A stretch of DNA of 64,000 nt from Nothopassalora personata (GCA_033816765.1 CM066289.1:248001-312000); one strand, 5' to 3'. Positions 11,470 through 24,504 are shown, numbered from the stretch's first letter. Numbers and translations: made by a program. The notes: generated from the letters alone by a model not told the origin.

Positions 11470-12200
11470 TTTATTAATAGTTTCGTAGGTTTCTTTCTAG
11501 TTCCTAGGTATTTTCTAATTTATCGTATTCTTTCTATTTAATAAGGTATCGCTAACCTCTCTTATCTAGGATTTTTTCGACTTCGAATTTATTTTCTACT
11601 TCTAGCTTAAAATAGAAGCTTTCCTAGTAAGGTGTTTTAGCGGGCGCGGGTTCTAACTTAGAGATATAGAAGACTAGGTAGATTTTAGCGTCTAGTAGTA
11701 GTCGTAGGCGGTAGTTAATTAGTCCTATAACTTTATCGATAGAAAATAGTCCGACCTTAATATAATCTAGTTTCTTAGTCTATCTCCTTATTCTTAAGTT
11801 TTTTATAAGGAGATAGACCTTATCCCCCTCTTTTAGTAGAGGTGCTATTTTTCTCGTGTCTTACCGTTACTAAGACAATTTTTGTTATATATCTTTAATC
11901 GCCTTACGTGTTTCTTTATATACTTCCTTAAGAGTATCCGTCGTTACGATTGCTCTTTTTACTTATAGGTAGGATCTAGGTGTTCTAAATAGGTTAGGAT
12001 TTTTACTAAAGTTCGCATAGAATAGCGTCGTTAAAGTTGCCTCTAATTTGTAGTTGTTTAGTACGATCTACGCTATTAGTAGTAATAAAACCTAGTTATC
12101 TTATACGTAGTTAATGTAGTATCGTAGGTATTGTTCTAGCGTCTAATTTATCCTCTCGGTCTATCCGTCTATTTCTAAATAATTATTACGGTTCGGATTA
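11470..12200 (-). pseudogene. Pol 3' fragment of copy D (integrase tail and chromodomain)
   Basis: The minus strand reads the chromodomain (about 11,630-11,520) and, upstream, the integrase C-terminal part collinear with copy B 6,540-7,230. It stops abruptly near 12,200, where unrelated bases lead into the LTR of copy C. The rest of this element is absent. Confidence 0.8.
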
Positions 12201-12235
12201 AGCTATAACGGCACGCCTAACTATTAGCTATAGAG

Positions 12236-12576
12236 ATCACGTGCGCCGTACGAGATTACTCGCTTACTAGCGACTTAGTAATTCGAGATCACTCGCTTAC
12301 TAGCGATTAAGTAATTAAGACTAAGACTAGCAATGTCTCCTTTATATTTAGAAACGCTAAGAATCCCTTATAGTTTCGATGCGTTTAACTTACTATTTAA
12401 TATTACTATTTAGAATATACTATAACCTAACCTCTACCTTACTACTACTTAGTCTTTATAAGACAAGACAGCTATTACTTTATTACTCTCCCTTAACTTC
12501 CTATCGGCCCGAGAATAAACCCGATTAAGCTTGTCTTCTTAACTTATAATATTATTAGGTTATACTAAACCTAATA
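12236..12576 (+). repeat. 5' LTR of copy C, truncated at its start
   Basis: It enters at GATCACGTGCGCC, which corresponds to an internal LTR position in copy D, and ends CCTAATA. It holds two 33-base VNTR units (12,250-12,282 and 12,283-12,315). The Gag frame starts soon after. I could not match the following bases to a tRNA primer-binding site. Confidence 0.65.
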
Positions 12577-13690
12577 GCTTTAAACGCCCTCTACGATAGG
12601 GGACCGATAGAGTAAACGGGAAACACCCGCCCCTAGTAAAGCAAGTAGAGCCCGACGACCTTAGACCGCGAACGATGCTATTAATGCCTTAGCTACTTAT
12701 ATAGGTAACGATACCCTTAAGGTTAGTAAGCTAGAATACTACTATAGCGACCGAGACAAGTTCGACACCTAGGTATCTTAGATAGATATATACTTCTTAT
12801 TTAACTCTATGCCTAAGAACCTTAAGCCTATCTTTACTACTACCTTCTTAAGAGAACGAGCATAGTATTAGGTTAAACTATTCCTTAGGAAATACCTAGA
12901 TAGCAACGGAGAAGACAATACCGACGGAATCTTTAGGTTATATAACTATCTTAAGTATACTATAAAGAGCGTCTTTAGTATCTCTAATAAGATTACTACT
13001 ACCGTTTATATTATTTAGCATTTAACCTAGAAGACATCTACTACCGAATATACTACTAAATTCTAGGAATACGCGCAACTTACCGATTAGGACGACGAAG
13101 CACTTTAAGTTATATACCGAAGAGGACTAAAGGAGTATATTAAGGACGAGTTAATAAGGGACGGTCGGAAGATCGATAGCTACCTCGTTAGAGTTACGAT
13201 TAATCTTAACGATAAGCTCTACGAGAGAGCTATAGAACGACGATACGACTCTAAGGTATCCGGAAAGGCTAGATACATACTAGGCTACGACAACCGTAAT
13301 AGAGGCTTCTACGATAACTATAATAATAAGCCTAGGGACAAACCGTACTACGGACTATAGCTAATAGAACTCGACGTTACCGAGAAAGGTCGTAAGATTA
13401 GGAATAGTAACAGGAATAGAGCATCCCGGAGTTTAAAAGAAATACGAACTTACTACGGATGTAGTAAACCTAGCTACCTAGTAAGGGACTGCCGCGGTAA
13501 GAATATAGTACGCCGCGAACAGTTTAATATAATACAACCCCGAACTAGTAAATCTAAGAGTAGCGTTAGATCTCGAGGAGATACCGACTATACTCGGAGT
13601 ATAGGGGAGAGAGCTAGTAATAGAAGTACGACGCCTCTCCTAGACCCCTTAGAAGGACGAGGAGGATACTATAGGTAGTAAATAGTAATT
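12577..13690 (+). pseudogene. Gag of copy C
   Basis: The frame reads a Gag capsid-like region (LKPIFTTTFLRERA, then LVRVTINLNDKLYERAIERR). A zinc knuckle near 13,450, YYGCSKPSYLVRDC, follows, in which the first Cys and the His have become Tyr. The ending TPLLDPLEGRGGYY also occurs in copy B. TAG/TAA stops fall where Gln/Trp are expected. Confidence 0.75.
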
Positions 13691-14649
13691 ATTCCATTTA
13701 ATGTAAAGAACTAACTACGATAGTTTAACATAATAGTACGAAGAGTCGACTACGAGATCGAATCCGAATCTCGAAATAGTTATAGAAGCCTTTATTAGCG
13801 ATTCTATTACTAAGACTCGTGTTAGGTTTACTACGCCGTAAAATTAGGTATAGGGTATTAGCCTTAGTAACTAAGAGGAACCCTAGGAGTAACGTATAGG
13901 CAAAACGCTACGCTCCGAGAAGTAGATATCGACGAATCCTACTTTAACGATAATAGAAGCGATAAAGAAAACTAAGACCTAGGATAGAACGGATCGTAGT
14001 TACTCGAACCATAGGAAGAAAGTTAAGAAACTACCGGGCTAGATACTATCGAGGAAGATTAGGATCCGGAAGAATTAAGCGAAGAAGATTCCTCTAAAGG
14101 AGAAGAGACCTACACTAACGACGACAATAAATAACTAACCTTTACGATTAATGTACCTTAGAAATTATATAACATAATCGTATACCTATAAAGAAGGCAC
14201 GAAGAACTCCTACCTAAGATAGGCGGACGAAGAATGCTATACTCTATTAAGTTTAATAAGATACTCGACACCCTACGAGGCATAACCTAGGGATACCTAC
14301 TTATAGAAGCGACCGAGAATCTAGTAACCGCTATTATAGAACGACTACCGATAGGAAGCCGAATAATAGGTACCGGATACCTTATACCGTTAGGAATATT
14401 CGTATTAAACGAATTGCGAAACATAGTATAGTACGTACGCGTACTCTACTTAGAAACGTAGAAGATCTAGGAACGTTACCGAATATAGGTACGGATATAG
14501 AAAGGCTCGCGCTAGGTTTAAGCGGAGGCCTCGAGATACGAAGTACGACGTTCTATATATAAATAGGGAAAAGGATTAACTCCCTAGGAATAAGCGACCG
14601 AAGGGAGTTATACGACATAGAAAAGGCTTAAGTATTACTAACGATAATA

Positions 14650-17600
14650 GTGTTTTAAACTAAGATTATCGTTAACGGGCATAAGACAGATACTATAATA
14701 GATTCCGGAGTAAGCGGTAACTTTACCTCCGAATTATTTATTATAAGATATAGGATCGCTACCTATAAGAAGAAAGAGGGTTATAAATTAATCGTAGTAG
14801 ACGGATTATCCTTACCTAGTATAGAGCGCGAGACGATACCGCTACTACTTGCTATCTAACGGCACTACGAGGAGATTATCTTAGATATTACTAATATAGC
14901 TAGTTATAACATCGTACTAGGTATGCCTTAGTTAAGAAAGCACAATCTAGTAATCGACTAGAGAGGAGGAGTACTTATATTTAGGGAATGCGATTGCATT
15001 ATCGACATTTAGCCTACGTAGTAGTAGCGTTTACTAGTAGATAAGGTAAGGAAATAGCTAAACGAGATATAGCTTACGCCGACTAGAAGGATAGAAGAAC
15101 TACCTTCGACCGGGATAGACACTAGCGTAGGGCCGCTAGGTTACGAAGTTACTAGGAGTAATAGAAGTAACGTACTATCGAAGGATACTAATATCTTAGA
15201 GTTAAGTATTCCTAAGGAGTATCGTAAGTAGTCGCGACTCTTTAAAGAGGAAAGAGGTAAGGATACCTTACCTAAGTACTAACTATAGGATTATAAGATA
15301 AACATTTAGCTAGGGAAAGAGCCTCTATAGGGGCCCCTATATTAAATGTCTAAGAAAGAGCTATAGACCCTACGAGAATAGCTAAAGGAGAAGCTAGCTA
15401 AAGGATAGATAAGAAGATCTACCTTAAGCGTAGGAACTCTATATATATTCGTTCTAAAAGCAAACGGGAAGCTACGACTCGTATAAGGCTATAGGAAGTT
15501 AAACGAGATTACGATTAAGAACCGATACCCGCTACCTAATATCGAAGAAGTATAAGATAGATTAACCGGATCGGACTATTATACGAAGATTAACCTACGA
15601 GATACCTTCTACGCTATATAGATAGCGGAAGGAGAAGAATAGAAAACCGCTTTTAGAATAAGATACGGACTCTACAAATTCTTAGTTATACTAATAGGAT
15701 TAACTAATATACCGGCATCCTATTAGGACCTTATTAACGAAACACTTAGAGACCTACTCGATATATACGTTATCGCTTATATAGACGATATATTAGTCTA
15801 CACGAAAGGACCCCTTTAGAATTATATAAAATAAGTCTAGGACGTATTCGAACGACTTACGCGTTTAGGATTTAAGACAGTACCCGAGAAATGCGAATTC
15901 TATAAGAAAGAAGTTAAATTCTTAGGCTTTACTATTAGTACTATAGGGATAACGATCGATCCTACGAAGATATAGTTAATTAGAAAATAGCTAGAACTAA
16001 AAATAGTTAAGGACGTATAATTATTCCTCAGACTAACGAACTATAACCGGAAATTTATTAAGGACTACGTAAAGATAGTAGCACTAATAACGATACTTAC
16101 GAGAAAAGACGTTACCTAGAAATAGGGAAAGGAACAGATTAAAGCGTTTAAGAAACTTAAGGAATAATGCGCTTTAGCCCCTACGCTTCGACTATTAGAT
16201 AGTAGTAAGGAAGTCTATATCCAGACCGATACGTCTAATATAGCAATAGGCGCGTGTCTAACATAGACACACGATAGGTAGAGATACCTAGTAGCCTATT
16301 ACTCCCGGAAAATAACTATAGCGGAATAGAACTACGACATCTATAATAAAGAGCTTCTAGCTATTATTACTACTATATAACATTAGAGAGTATATATCGA
16401 GGGCCTACCGAAGTTAACGATTCTTTCTAACTATAAGAATCTTACGTACTTTACGACGATAAAAGAACTTACCCGAAGGCAAGCCCGCTAGTCGGAGCTA
16501 CTAGGATAGTATAAGTTCGAAATTAAATATACTCTAGGACGAGAGAATAGCCGCGCCGACGCGCTAAGCCGAAGAAGCGACTATATAGAAGGAAAAGAAC
16601 TAGTATAATATAAAGTACTAAAAACGAACCCCGACGGAAGTCTTAGTACTAATACAAGAGAATTTAATAACATCGTCCGGATATTAGGCGATAAGGACGA
16701 ACAATTCCCTATATTATAAGGAAAATACTAAGTACTAAAGGATCGAGAAGAAGAATATATACAACAACATTACGATAGACTAACTTATAGATACCCTAGA
16801 ACTTTAAAAACAATAGACCTAATATAACATAGCTTCTTATTCCTATAGATAAGACTTAAGGTGTTACGCTATATTAAACGATACGTATACTACTAACAAA
16901 ACAAGGCTACGAGACATACGAAATACGGTTACCTATAGTTTAGGACACTACTAACGAAACCATAGGACGAAGTTATAATAGACTTTAGTACGAAACTCCT
17001 ATCGTTAAAGGATTAAGTTACGAAATAACTATACGACATAATACTAGTTATAGTTAATAGACTTACGAAATACGTATACTTTATTCCTACATTAGAGACA
17101 TATAACGTAGAGTAGCTCGGATACCTCGTACTAGATAGACTTATCCGATACTACGGATTCCCTTAAGCGTTTATAACGGATAGAGACAAATTATTTATAT
17201 TAAACTACTAGAAGACGCTTATAGGAACCATCGGAATTAAACATAAGCTATTAACGGCATATTATCCGGAGATAGACGGACAAACCGAAAGGACGAACTA
17301 AACGCTAGAACAATACCTACGATACTACATTAACTACGTCTAAGACAACTAGGTTTTACTATTGCTAATAGCACATATTGCACTAAACAACTATAAATTA
17401 GAGACAACTTTAACGACACTATTTTATACGAACTTTAGAAAAGATCCTAACCTATTTAGAACACCTAGATCCTACCTATAAGCTAAAAGAGCGATTATAA
17501 CGACGGGCACTCTTAAGGAAGTGCATAAAGAAGTACGTAAGGCGATCGAAGATATATAATACAAACTGTCTTAACAACGGCAAGACATAAGAAAAATAGC

Positions 17601-17965
17601 GCCTCTACTAAAAGAGGGGGATAAGGTCTATCTCCTTATAAAAAACTTAAGAATAAGAAAAAAGACTAAGAAACTAGATTACGTTAAGGTCGGACTATTT
17701 TTAATCGATAAAATCGTAGGACTGACTAGTTAACTACCGACTACGGCTACTACTAGACGCAAAAATCCACCTAGTCTTCTATATCTCTAAGCTAGAACTA
17801 GCGGACACCGAGACACCTTGCTAAGAGAGCTTCTATTTCGAGCCGGAAGTAGAAAACAAATTCGAAGTTAAAAAAATCCTAGATAAGAAAGGTTAGCGAT
17901 ACCTTATTAAATAGAAAGGATATAATAAATTAGAAAATACCTAGGAACTAGAGGTGAACCTTACG
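14650..17965 (+). pseudogene. Pol of copy C: protease, RT, RNase H, integrase, chromodomain
   Basis: Same domain order as copy B. Protease is at about 14,650-15,000 (DSGVSGNFTS keeps the DSG), RT at about 15,450-16,010 (YIDDILVYTKG), RNase H at about 16,180-16,590, integrase at about 16,790-17,650, and the chromodomain at about 17,850-17,960. Stops are RIP-type. Bases 15,661-16,715 are the same length as copy B 4,931-5,985 and I see a single difference, while flanking parts of gag, protease and integrase differ at many positions. Confidence 0.9.
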
Positions 17966-18169
17966 AATTGCCGCTAGCTACTAAAAGATTTCCACTACCG
18001 CTAAGTAGCGGGAGCGCGCCGTTAATAGGTTCCGCTACTATACTATTAAGAAAACCCTAGAACCTATTATCGGCAAAACTATCTATAGCGCTCCGAGTTA
18101 GGGGACTTAGAGCAAGACCGGAATTAGGTATAGGTTCGAGTAGTAAGCCCTACGCTACTAGCTATCGAT

Positions 18170-18599
18170 CCGCCGCTTCCTTCTCCTCGATCTCTCGCTC
18201 CTCGAGAGCACGACCCTCCTCTACCTTACGGTTAATAGTATCTAATTGCTTCCGAAGACGCATCTCCTTCGTATACGCCTCTATTATTTTTACCGAAGCC
18301 TCCGAAAGAGCCTCCTTCGTACGATCGAGATCGGCTAATAACTTCTTTTACTAATCCCCGAGCTTTTTCTACTCTACCTTAGTTACCTTCGTATCGCACC
18401 GCGCTACGTTACTAAGATAGTAATAAGAACATTTTCCGGACGAGATATGTATACGGTACACTAGGTTATTCTTCGTACACCGGGAATAAGGCTTTATAAC
18501 TTCTTCTCTAAGGCGATAGACGTAGTTTACGCGGATCTTTTACTTTCGAGTAGATAGCGCGTCTAAGGGTAAGATAAGAGTAGGAAGAAGGGAAGACAT
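18170..18599 (-). pseudogene. Antisense accessory ORF of copy C (Zn2Cys6-like, coiled coil)
   Basis: It starts ATG (MSSLLPTL). Cysteine positions fit C-x2-C-x6-C-x8-C-x2-C-x7-C with some Cys read as Tyr (YSRCTKNNLVY and CSYYYLSNVARC). A long helical tail follows (DRTKEALSEASVKIIEAYTK, then EMRLRKQLDTINRKVEEG). The coding potential is well preserved apart from RIP stops. The upstream dyad is AGTCTCGTCCCGAGACT (18,641-18,657 on the plus axis), followed by TTATAAG. No tRNA-like sequence lies between it and pol. Confidence 0.65.
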
Positions 18600-18640
18600 C
18601 CTTACCTATAGACGAAGTAGGAGATATTAAGCTTATAACT

Positions 18641-18657
18641 AGTCTCGGGACGAGACT
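18641..18657 (-). promoter_or_regulatory. Dyad of copy C
   Basis: AGTCTCGTCCCGAGACT is a perfect 7-bp dyad around TCC. Stem positions 3 and 4 differ from copies D and E on both arms, so pairing is kept. It lies next to the polypurine tract GGAAGGGGGATAG. Confidence 0.55.
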
Positions 18658-18675
18658 AGGCCGGAAGGGGGATAG

Positions 18676-18756
18676 TATTACGGTCTAAGCGCGATAAGCC
18701 TAAGGCTCCCCCGCGCTAGTACGTAACAACATTAGGATCCGTGTCTCGTAACATAG
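18676..18756 (+). repeat. Shortened or internally deleted 3' LTR of copy C
   Basis: It starts TATTACGG after the polypurine tract. A CGTAACA end comes only 81 bases later, giving the right termini but a far shorter LTR than the others. It could be an internal deletion or a chance end. Confidence 0.35.
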
Positions 18757-18767
18757 ATCCCTCTTAC

Positions 18768-19130
18768 TCTTTAATTTTAGCCCGTAAGGCCTCTCTTCTC
18801 GTAACTAAGGCTATACGACGCACCTACTACTATACTTTAGGGCTTAGGGGGGCGTAGGCGACTCGCCTTTACGTACGTCGTAATCGGGCTCTATAGCGTA
18901 TATAGATTATAACAAGGGGAAGCTTTAGAACTATTAGGACCGCGAGGGTTATAAGGGGATGTCGTAATATATAGTACGCCTACGATCTTCTAATCGTAGA
19001 TAAACTAAAGCTTACCTTCTTCTATAGACGCTATACGCGTCTCTTAGTATACGTATACGCGTTACGTACGGCTTACTAAGCCGGGCATAGCCGTATTATA
19101 TGTAAGGGTTAGCTATAGGCTGCCCTTACA
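18768..19130 (-). mobile_element. Family A fragment: Gag start plus LTR (LTR 18,932-19,130)
   Basis: This is a direct repeat of 2,005-2,373 in the same orientation: Gag N-terminus and a 199-base LTR ending TGTAAGGG on the minus strand. It is cut at 18,768 where copy C ends. It marks the inner border of the left repeat flank. Confidence 0.75.
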
Positions 19131-21701
19131 GAACCCTTAGCGCGGGTGCTACTATTTTTGTATCCGTTACTCCTTAGCGTACATTAGTGTTATAGTACAC
19201 CCGGACATTAGTAGGGTACGCCGACCTATATACTTAGGGGTTACGGGCCCCTTTATGTATGTTTATAACCTAGGGGTTTATTCGTACTTGTTTACTTGCT
19301 TAGCTTAACTAACAATATCGCACGTTACTTGCTTGAGTGTTTCACTACCTTACTTAATTGACTTAAAGGGACCATTTGTCAAGTAAGCAGTCAAAACAGA
19401 TTAAGTTGATTGCTCGATGCCACCACTGAGGAGGTTGTACTTCAGACTAGACCGTTTGCTTACCGGTACGGGTGTTGAAGAATTGGCGGGAGCTGTTTTC
19501 AGCTGAGGGAACTGTGGTGGAGAGGCAAAAGGTAGATGTCCCACACTCAATAGCATGTGGCAGAGCAGGATCGATAGGATGTACCTTCACTAAACTAGAT
19601 TGGCGGAAAAGGTTGCCCGGGAGATCGATGAGGAGGTTAGGCTTTGCGTATTGTAGGCCGTTGAATCGAGCACCTTCCCGCAGAGTTGAGTGACATTATT
19701 GCGCAGTTAGTTGCATACGCAGGAGGAGAAGGTTATGCTGATGATGTCAGCATCCCGTCGATGGTGAGCACAAAGTATTATGCTTTGGGGACCACAGCTG
19801 ACATGATAACAGCAGCACGCCATCGTGGTCGTCGTGCCAAACCATTTCGAGAATAAATTGGTGGAAAACGAGAAGGGTGATTATATTTCGAAATAGTTTG
19901 CTCTCGCTATGGTTGCCTTGACATCTGAGCAGAAGGACAAGTTCCGGCACAAAGTCTCTGCCTTCGTCCAGGGCCAAAGCTGATACTGGACGGTCCAGGA
20001 AGAGGTGGGTATTGGCCTTACGTCCTGCCTCGCCATAGTTCATCAACTTCTAGCTATGCCGAGATCTTTCCAAGGCATACTGCCAAAGTCATTGTTGGTC
20101 TAGCTGGTTCCTACATACATCCCAGCGTGGCCGGCTGCTTCGTCATCCGCGCTGAAGTTGACGGTTCGAGGCAGATCATCGCAAATCTCATCGGCAAGGA
20201 CGGCGAGCTCCTTGGACGCGTCAAAGTGCCGCGATCTCTCGCCATCATCCAAAGCGTGGACCTTTACAATGTCTTCGCTATGTGTCAGGCTCGTATTCTC
20301 CAGCCCCAGGCTCAAAACGCATACTGGGATGTCTTGTGCACCTGCGTCGGGGGGAGGACTCAACATCAAGCGGAAGAAATGGAAGGAAGCAGAGGAGAAG
20401 GTCGCGGTCGTGGTCTTGGACCACCACATCGACGGTGTGGATTCTCCCGAACGCGGACGGCGTCCTGTGGCGACGAGCTATCTCCAGGCTGGCGTCAACG
20501 ACGTTATGCACAGCGGGTCTAGACCGATTTGAGACCAACAGCCCAGCAGGACCTACAGAGGAGTCAAAGACGATTGATTGCAGCCCGAAGAGCTTCAGTG
20601 AGGATGAGAAAATTCCCTACTTGACTGTTGATGCGTCGTGCGGTTTACGATACTTCATGCGAAGTGGAAGGAGGTGTTAGCTGCCGGAGCTTTGGTGCGT
20701 TCTGCGTTGTACGATGAGGAAGGCTGCTGAATAAGGAAGGGCCAGTTTGATGCATTCTGCGATGCACGATATGATGAGGCAGATGGGTGAAAGGAATCAA
20801 TAGATGTTGTAGTCTTCGGATACCGTCCTCGTCCAAACTGGAAGTTCATCTCCCTTGGTGCCAGTGATTCAGCTTGAAGGATTACCTTGTTTGATGTCAT
20901 TCTGCAACATCTGGTGCCACAGAGCTTGTGACAGTCTGCAGTGCTCCAGCAGCCTGGACCATGGTACTCATACTCAGGGAACTTGTTGGTACGGTACGCG
21001 TGGCAGAGCGGTAGTTACCAGTAGGTAAATGGTCATCGGTAAAGAGTTCGTTACGTTAACGGTATAACAGTAATGCCTTCGCATTCTAGATTATGTAAAT
21101 TTGGGTAGCCCTTTAGCCAAAGTAGGGAGGAGATCTAATCCAATCACCGATGGTCACGATAGTCGAGCAGTGCCTAGCTTTGCGGTGGATTGTACTAACA
21201 AGCTGGCTGCTCATCCATCCGCACCATTTTCTGCTCTCGCTATATATAGTAGAAGAACGGCCAGAGCCACGATTTGTACCTATCTAAGCTTCAAAGCAGC
21301 TCTCTTGTTCGCGTGCCCATCATCTTCCAGCACGCCATTTCTCCAAACAGGGTTCACTACTGGCTAACGTTGCAACAGAGTTCAGGGCGACATGCTTCAC
21401 ATGTCGGCAGACCATGAACTGGAACACTACCCACGCACTCCCACGTGCTGATACTTCAGAGCTGCAGCGAACTGCTATCTAGGCCGCTCGTTGCAACCAG
21501 GCTCCGTCGCTCCGACCGCAGACAACCAACGAACTCTGGTCGGGTTGAACATGAATTGAGTTTCGACCTGATCTTCCTGATGGGTCGCCGAGGCGATGAT
21601 CCGTTGGCGGGCATGATACATAATCTCCCTTTCAGCATGTCCATCAATCTTGCTCGAAGTGAAAGTGCTCAACTTGAGATCCACGGCATACCTCCTCCAT
21701 C
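19131..21701. other. Border zone, no recognised gene
   Basis: Composition changes from RIP-type to normal within about 200 bases (19,131-19,330). Several medium frames overlap on both strands at 20,100-20,700, but none matches a family I know and several use the same bases, so none is called. A TATATATAG run lies at 21,240. The last 300 bases are probably the promoter of the Dur3 remnant. Confidence 0.4.
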
Positions 21702-22756
21702 ATGGCTGGTAAAGAAGTCGCCCTGGTAAGCCAGGGTACCGGTTACGGCATCATCATAGGGCTGGGAGCCTTGTTTGCCATCTTGATCCTGATTTCTGTT
21801 CGGGTCCAGAAGAGATATCTCCTCGAAGACAGCGATCGGTCCGAGATGTTCATGGTGGCCAACCGCAGTATCGGCACTGGATTGACAGCAAGCGCAGTCT
21901 TCAGCTCGTGGGTCAAAGCCCCATCACAGCAGTCTCTCAAGCCGCGCTGACAGCGACATGCAATGCAGATGGATGTGGATCAACGAAAGCATGTACTCCA
22001 CCGTCTTCGCATACTCATGGGGCGTCGCGGCACCCGTCTGGTTCGCCAGCGGTCTGACATTTCAAATTGCACTGATGGCAGTCCTCGGCATTGTAGCGAA
22101 GCTCCGGGTCCCGTATGCACACACATCGATGGAATTCGTTCGCATCAGATACGGCAATATCGGGCACATCGTCTTCATCTTCCTCAATTTGATTAATAAC
22201 GTCTTTGGATGCTCGGCTATGGTCATCACAGCGGCACAGCTCGTAACTGGAATCACAGGCATGCACATTGCGGCCGCGACCATCTTGATACCAGCAGGAG
22301 GTACGAATACCGAGCAGGAGGAGTACGGATCCATACATTAACGAGTTTCCAGTGGTCGTCTATACCGCTGTCGGTGGACTGAAAGCCACTTTCTTAACAA
22401 ACTTCCTACACACAGCCATTGCACTAAGCATTATGATCGCCTTCACTCTTATGGTCCTGACCAACGAGCATGTAGGAGGACTCGGCGGTCTCTACGAGAA
22501 GCTACGCGCCAACGAAGATCTCGTCCACGTCGAAGGAAACTACCGAGGATCTCTGCTGACGTTCAAATCATACAAAGCCGCCATCTTCGGCGTTGTTCTA
22601 AAAGTGTGCAATCTCGCCCTGGTCATTATGGATACGGCTTTCTGGCAGAAGAGCTTCGCTTCCGATGTACGCTCTACTGTTCCCGGTTATGACCTCGCAT
22701 CTGCTGCCATCATTGCAGTTCCATGGGGTATTGGGACAGTTAGGACCGTTCACTAA
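21702..22756 (+). pseudogene. Dur3-type urea/solute symporter, 3'-truncated
   Basis: Exons 21,702-21,907, 21,969-22,300 and 22,353-22,756 join in frame (introns GTGGGT...GCAG and GTACGA...CCAG). They give about 313 residues of a sodium:solute symporter close to fungal Dur3, which imports urea through the plasma membrane. Visible marks are SSWMWINESMYS, the long TM run VRIRYGNIGHIVFIFLNLIN, and VVYTAVGGLKATFLTNFLHT. The reading stops after VPWGIGT, about halfway through the usual 650-700 residues, and no remainder is found in the next 550 bases. Upstream codons are undamaged, so this looks like a 3' deletion. Urease lies 9 kb downstream. Confidence 0.75.
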
Positions 22757-23311
22757 AACTATCCTTGCTGTATTAACATCATGCCCACCAACACCTTAAC
22801 TATACGCCCTCATCCTTACGTCTCCAACTCTTCTCAGTACGAGTCATACTGCACTTGGCGACGAGGGAGGCTCTTGGCTTGCATCCATCCTTCGACCATC
22901 CACTTGATCCGAGCCGTTTCTATGCCAAGCATCCACTTGGTCTCTCGCGCAGGCAAGATTACACCGTCACAACCTATCTCGTGACCTCGTATAATTTCCG
23001 CCCATCCGTAGCCCTTCGCTATAGCTGCGATGCTCCAGTACCAGGAAGATGCATACCAAGAGATACCAAGAGGTCGAAGACGGCGTCCAGGTCGTCGGAA
23101 AGTTCGTGGCTGCCGGAGGCTTGCATACAGGACCGAAAACTGCCACGTGGCTGGCGAAGTTTCCTCGTCGAGGCACTTGATGGCGTCGTGTTGTGCCGCT
23201 GTTGCAGGAGTGAGAAATGTAGAAGAGAAACTCTCGTCCCAGCGTGCCTTTCAGCTCCCTCTGTTGTAACGACTGCAGTCCTGCTATACCTTTCAGCTTC
23301 GCACAGCCACA
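22757..23311. other. Intergenic, nothing recognised
   Basis: I looked here for the missing Dur3 C-terminal half and found none. The last 100 bases are pyrimidine-rich and precede the secreted-protein gene. Confidence 0.4.
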
Positions 23312-24215
23312 ATGCGACCCTCCTTGATCGCAGCAGCACTCATCTGTACCGCCAGATCAAGCAGTGTCCTCGCCACCAGCGATGCAAACTTTTGTAAAGC
23401 AGTAAACACTATCGTAGCAATTGCAAGAGCCCAGCACGCAGCCCTCGAATTCTGTGCATCGTATCTGAACCAGCCATCAGGGAAGATTGCGACCATGACA
23501 GCCTCGAAGACAGTGTTTGGCGCTCCCCCCGTTCACCATCATTGTCAAGTCATGGCTGACCAGCACCCCTAGCACCGTGACTTCAACGCAGAGCTGCCAG
23601 CCGACCGCGACGGCGGCCGCGATTCGAAAAGTCGCCCGCGGCTCGAAGAACAAGCCCCAGCCGGCATGCCTGAACGGCTTCACCAAACCCGCACAAATCT
23701 CGTCCGCGTGCAAATGCCTTCCACTCACCTCGACAGTCACACCCACAAGCACCGTCCGCGTCGCCGTCACTCCCGCCAGCTTCAAAGTCCAAGCCTCCGG
23801 TGGTCCAGCAGATGGAGAATTCATGAGAATTCGAGGTCTTTTCTCCACTTTCGATGTCACGTCCGCAGAGGGGCAGATTGTCCGTCTCAACAACACGGGA
23901 GGCCTCTACGCGACCATTGCCAGTGCAGCCAACGACGGGTCCACATACGAAGCGCGAGCAATTCATGATTGTGGTGAGAATGAGGCGGCAGCGTGGTATG
24001 AGCCTCCTGGGTTCGCGTGCGATAACGATTGGATATGCCGAGTCCAGGCAAGAGCTGATCAGACGTGTAATTTGGCTTGCGAAGGGAGGCCGGGTTGGGT
24101 GAACAATCAAGTGCAGTCGGACGGAGGACTGGTGAACCAGTGGTATTTGAGTCCTAGCCAGGCCGGCGCGGGCAATACCAGAGTAGCGTTCACGCCTCTG
24201 CTCGTGCCGGTGTAG
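23312..24215 (+). pseudogene. Secreted Cys/Thr-rich fungal protein, frame broken at a C run
   Basis: The N-terminus MRPSLIAAALICTARSSSVLA is a good signal peptide. A short cysteine-containing domain follows (NFCKAVNTI, LEFCASYLNQPSG). The frame then changes near 23,525-23,535 at a six-C run. The second frame continues without a break to 24,215 with a Thr/Ser-rich linker (STPSTVTSTQSC) and a C-terminal domain with paired cysteines (CLNGFTKPAQISSACKC, RLNNTGGLYATIASA, NLACEGRPGW). This two-part layout is common in fungal extracellular proteins of unknown function. A one-base indel or a sequencing error in the C run is the simplest explanation; a small intron is possible. Confidence 0.55.
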
Positions 24216-24469
24216 CTAAGCTGCACTCCTAGGCTTCAACCGTGCAGGATCATCGTAAAAGACCAAACGTCTCCGTCTTGATTACTTCTTACAGTGTGTC
24301 CAACCACGCGTGACCCATCGAGTTCTCTCGATTACTTGCCTCTCCTCGCGCAGAACGCCGGCAGAGCTTTCATGGTCTCGGTCCAATGTCACATGGGCGA
24401 TGATATTAGCGAGGCGTCTTGTGCGACAGGCGACAGCGTGCTTGCAGCTTCAGCCGCCCCGCCTGCTAC

Positions 24470-24504
<35 letters not shown>

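Noticed and set aside
12577..12600. Primer-binding site of copy C
   Set aside because: The bases after the LTR (GCTTTAAACGCCC) do not start with TGG and match no tRNA 3' end I could identify, including the tRNA-like sequence in this family.
2374..18000. Use of a variant genetic code in which TAG means Gln or Trp
   Set aside because: TAG and TAA stand at both Gln and Trp positions, and Cys and His also become Tyr. CpA to TpA mutation explains all of these. Genes in the island use the standard code.
20100..20700. Several overlapping frames of 80-130 codons on both strands
   Set aside because: At least four frames use the same bases, none has a recognised motif or splice signals, and none can be preferred.
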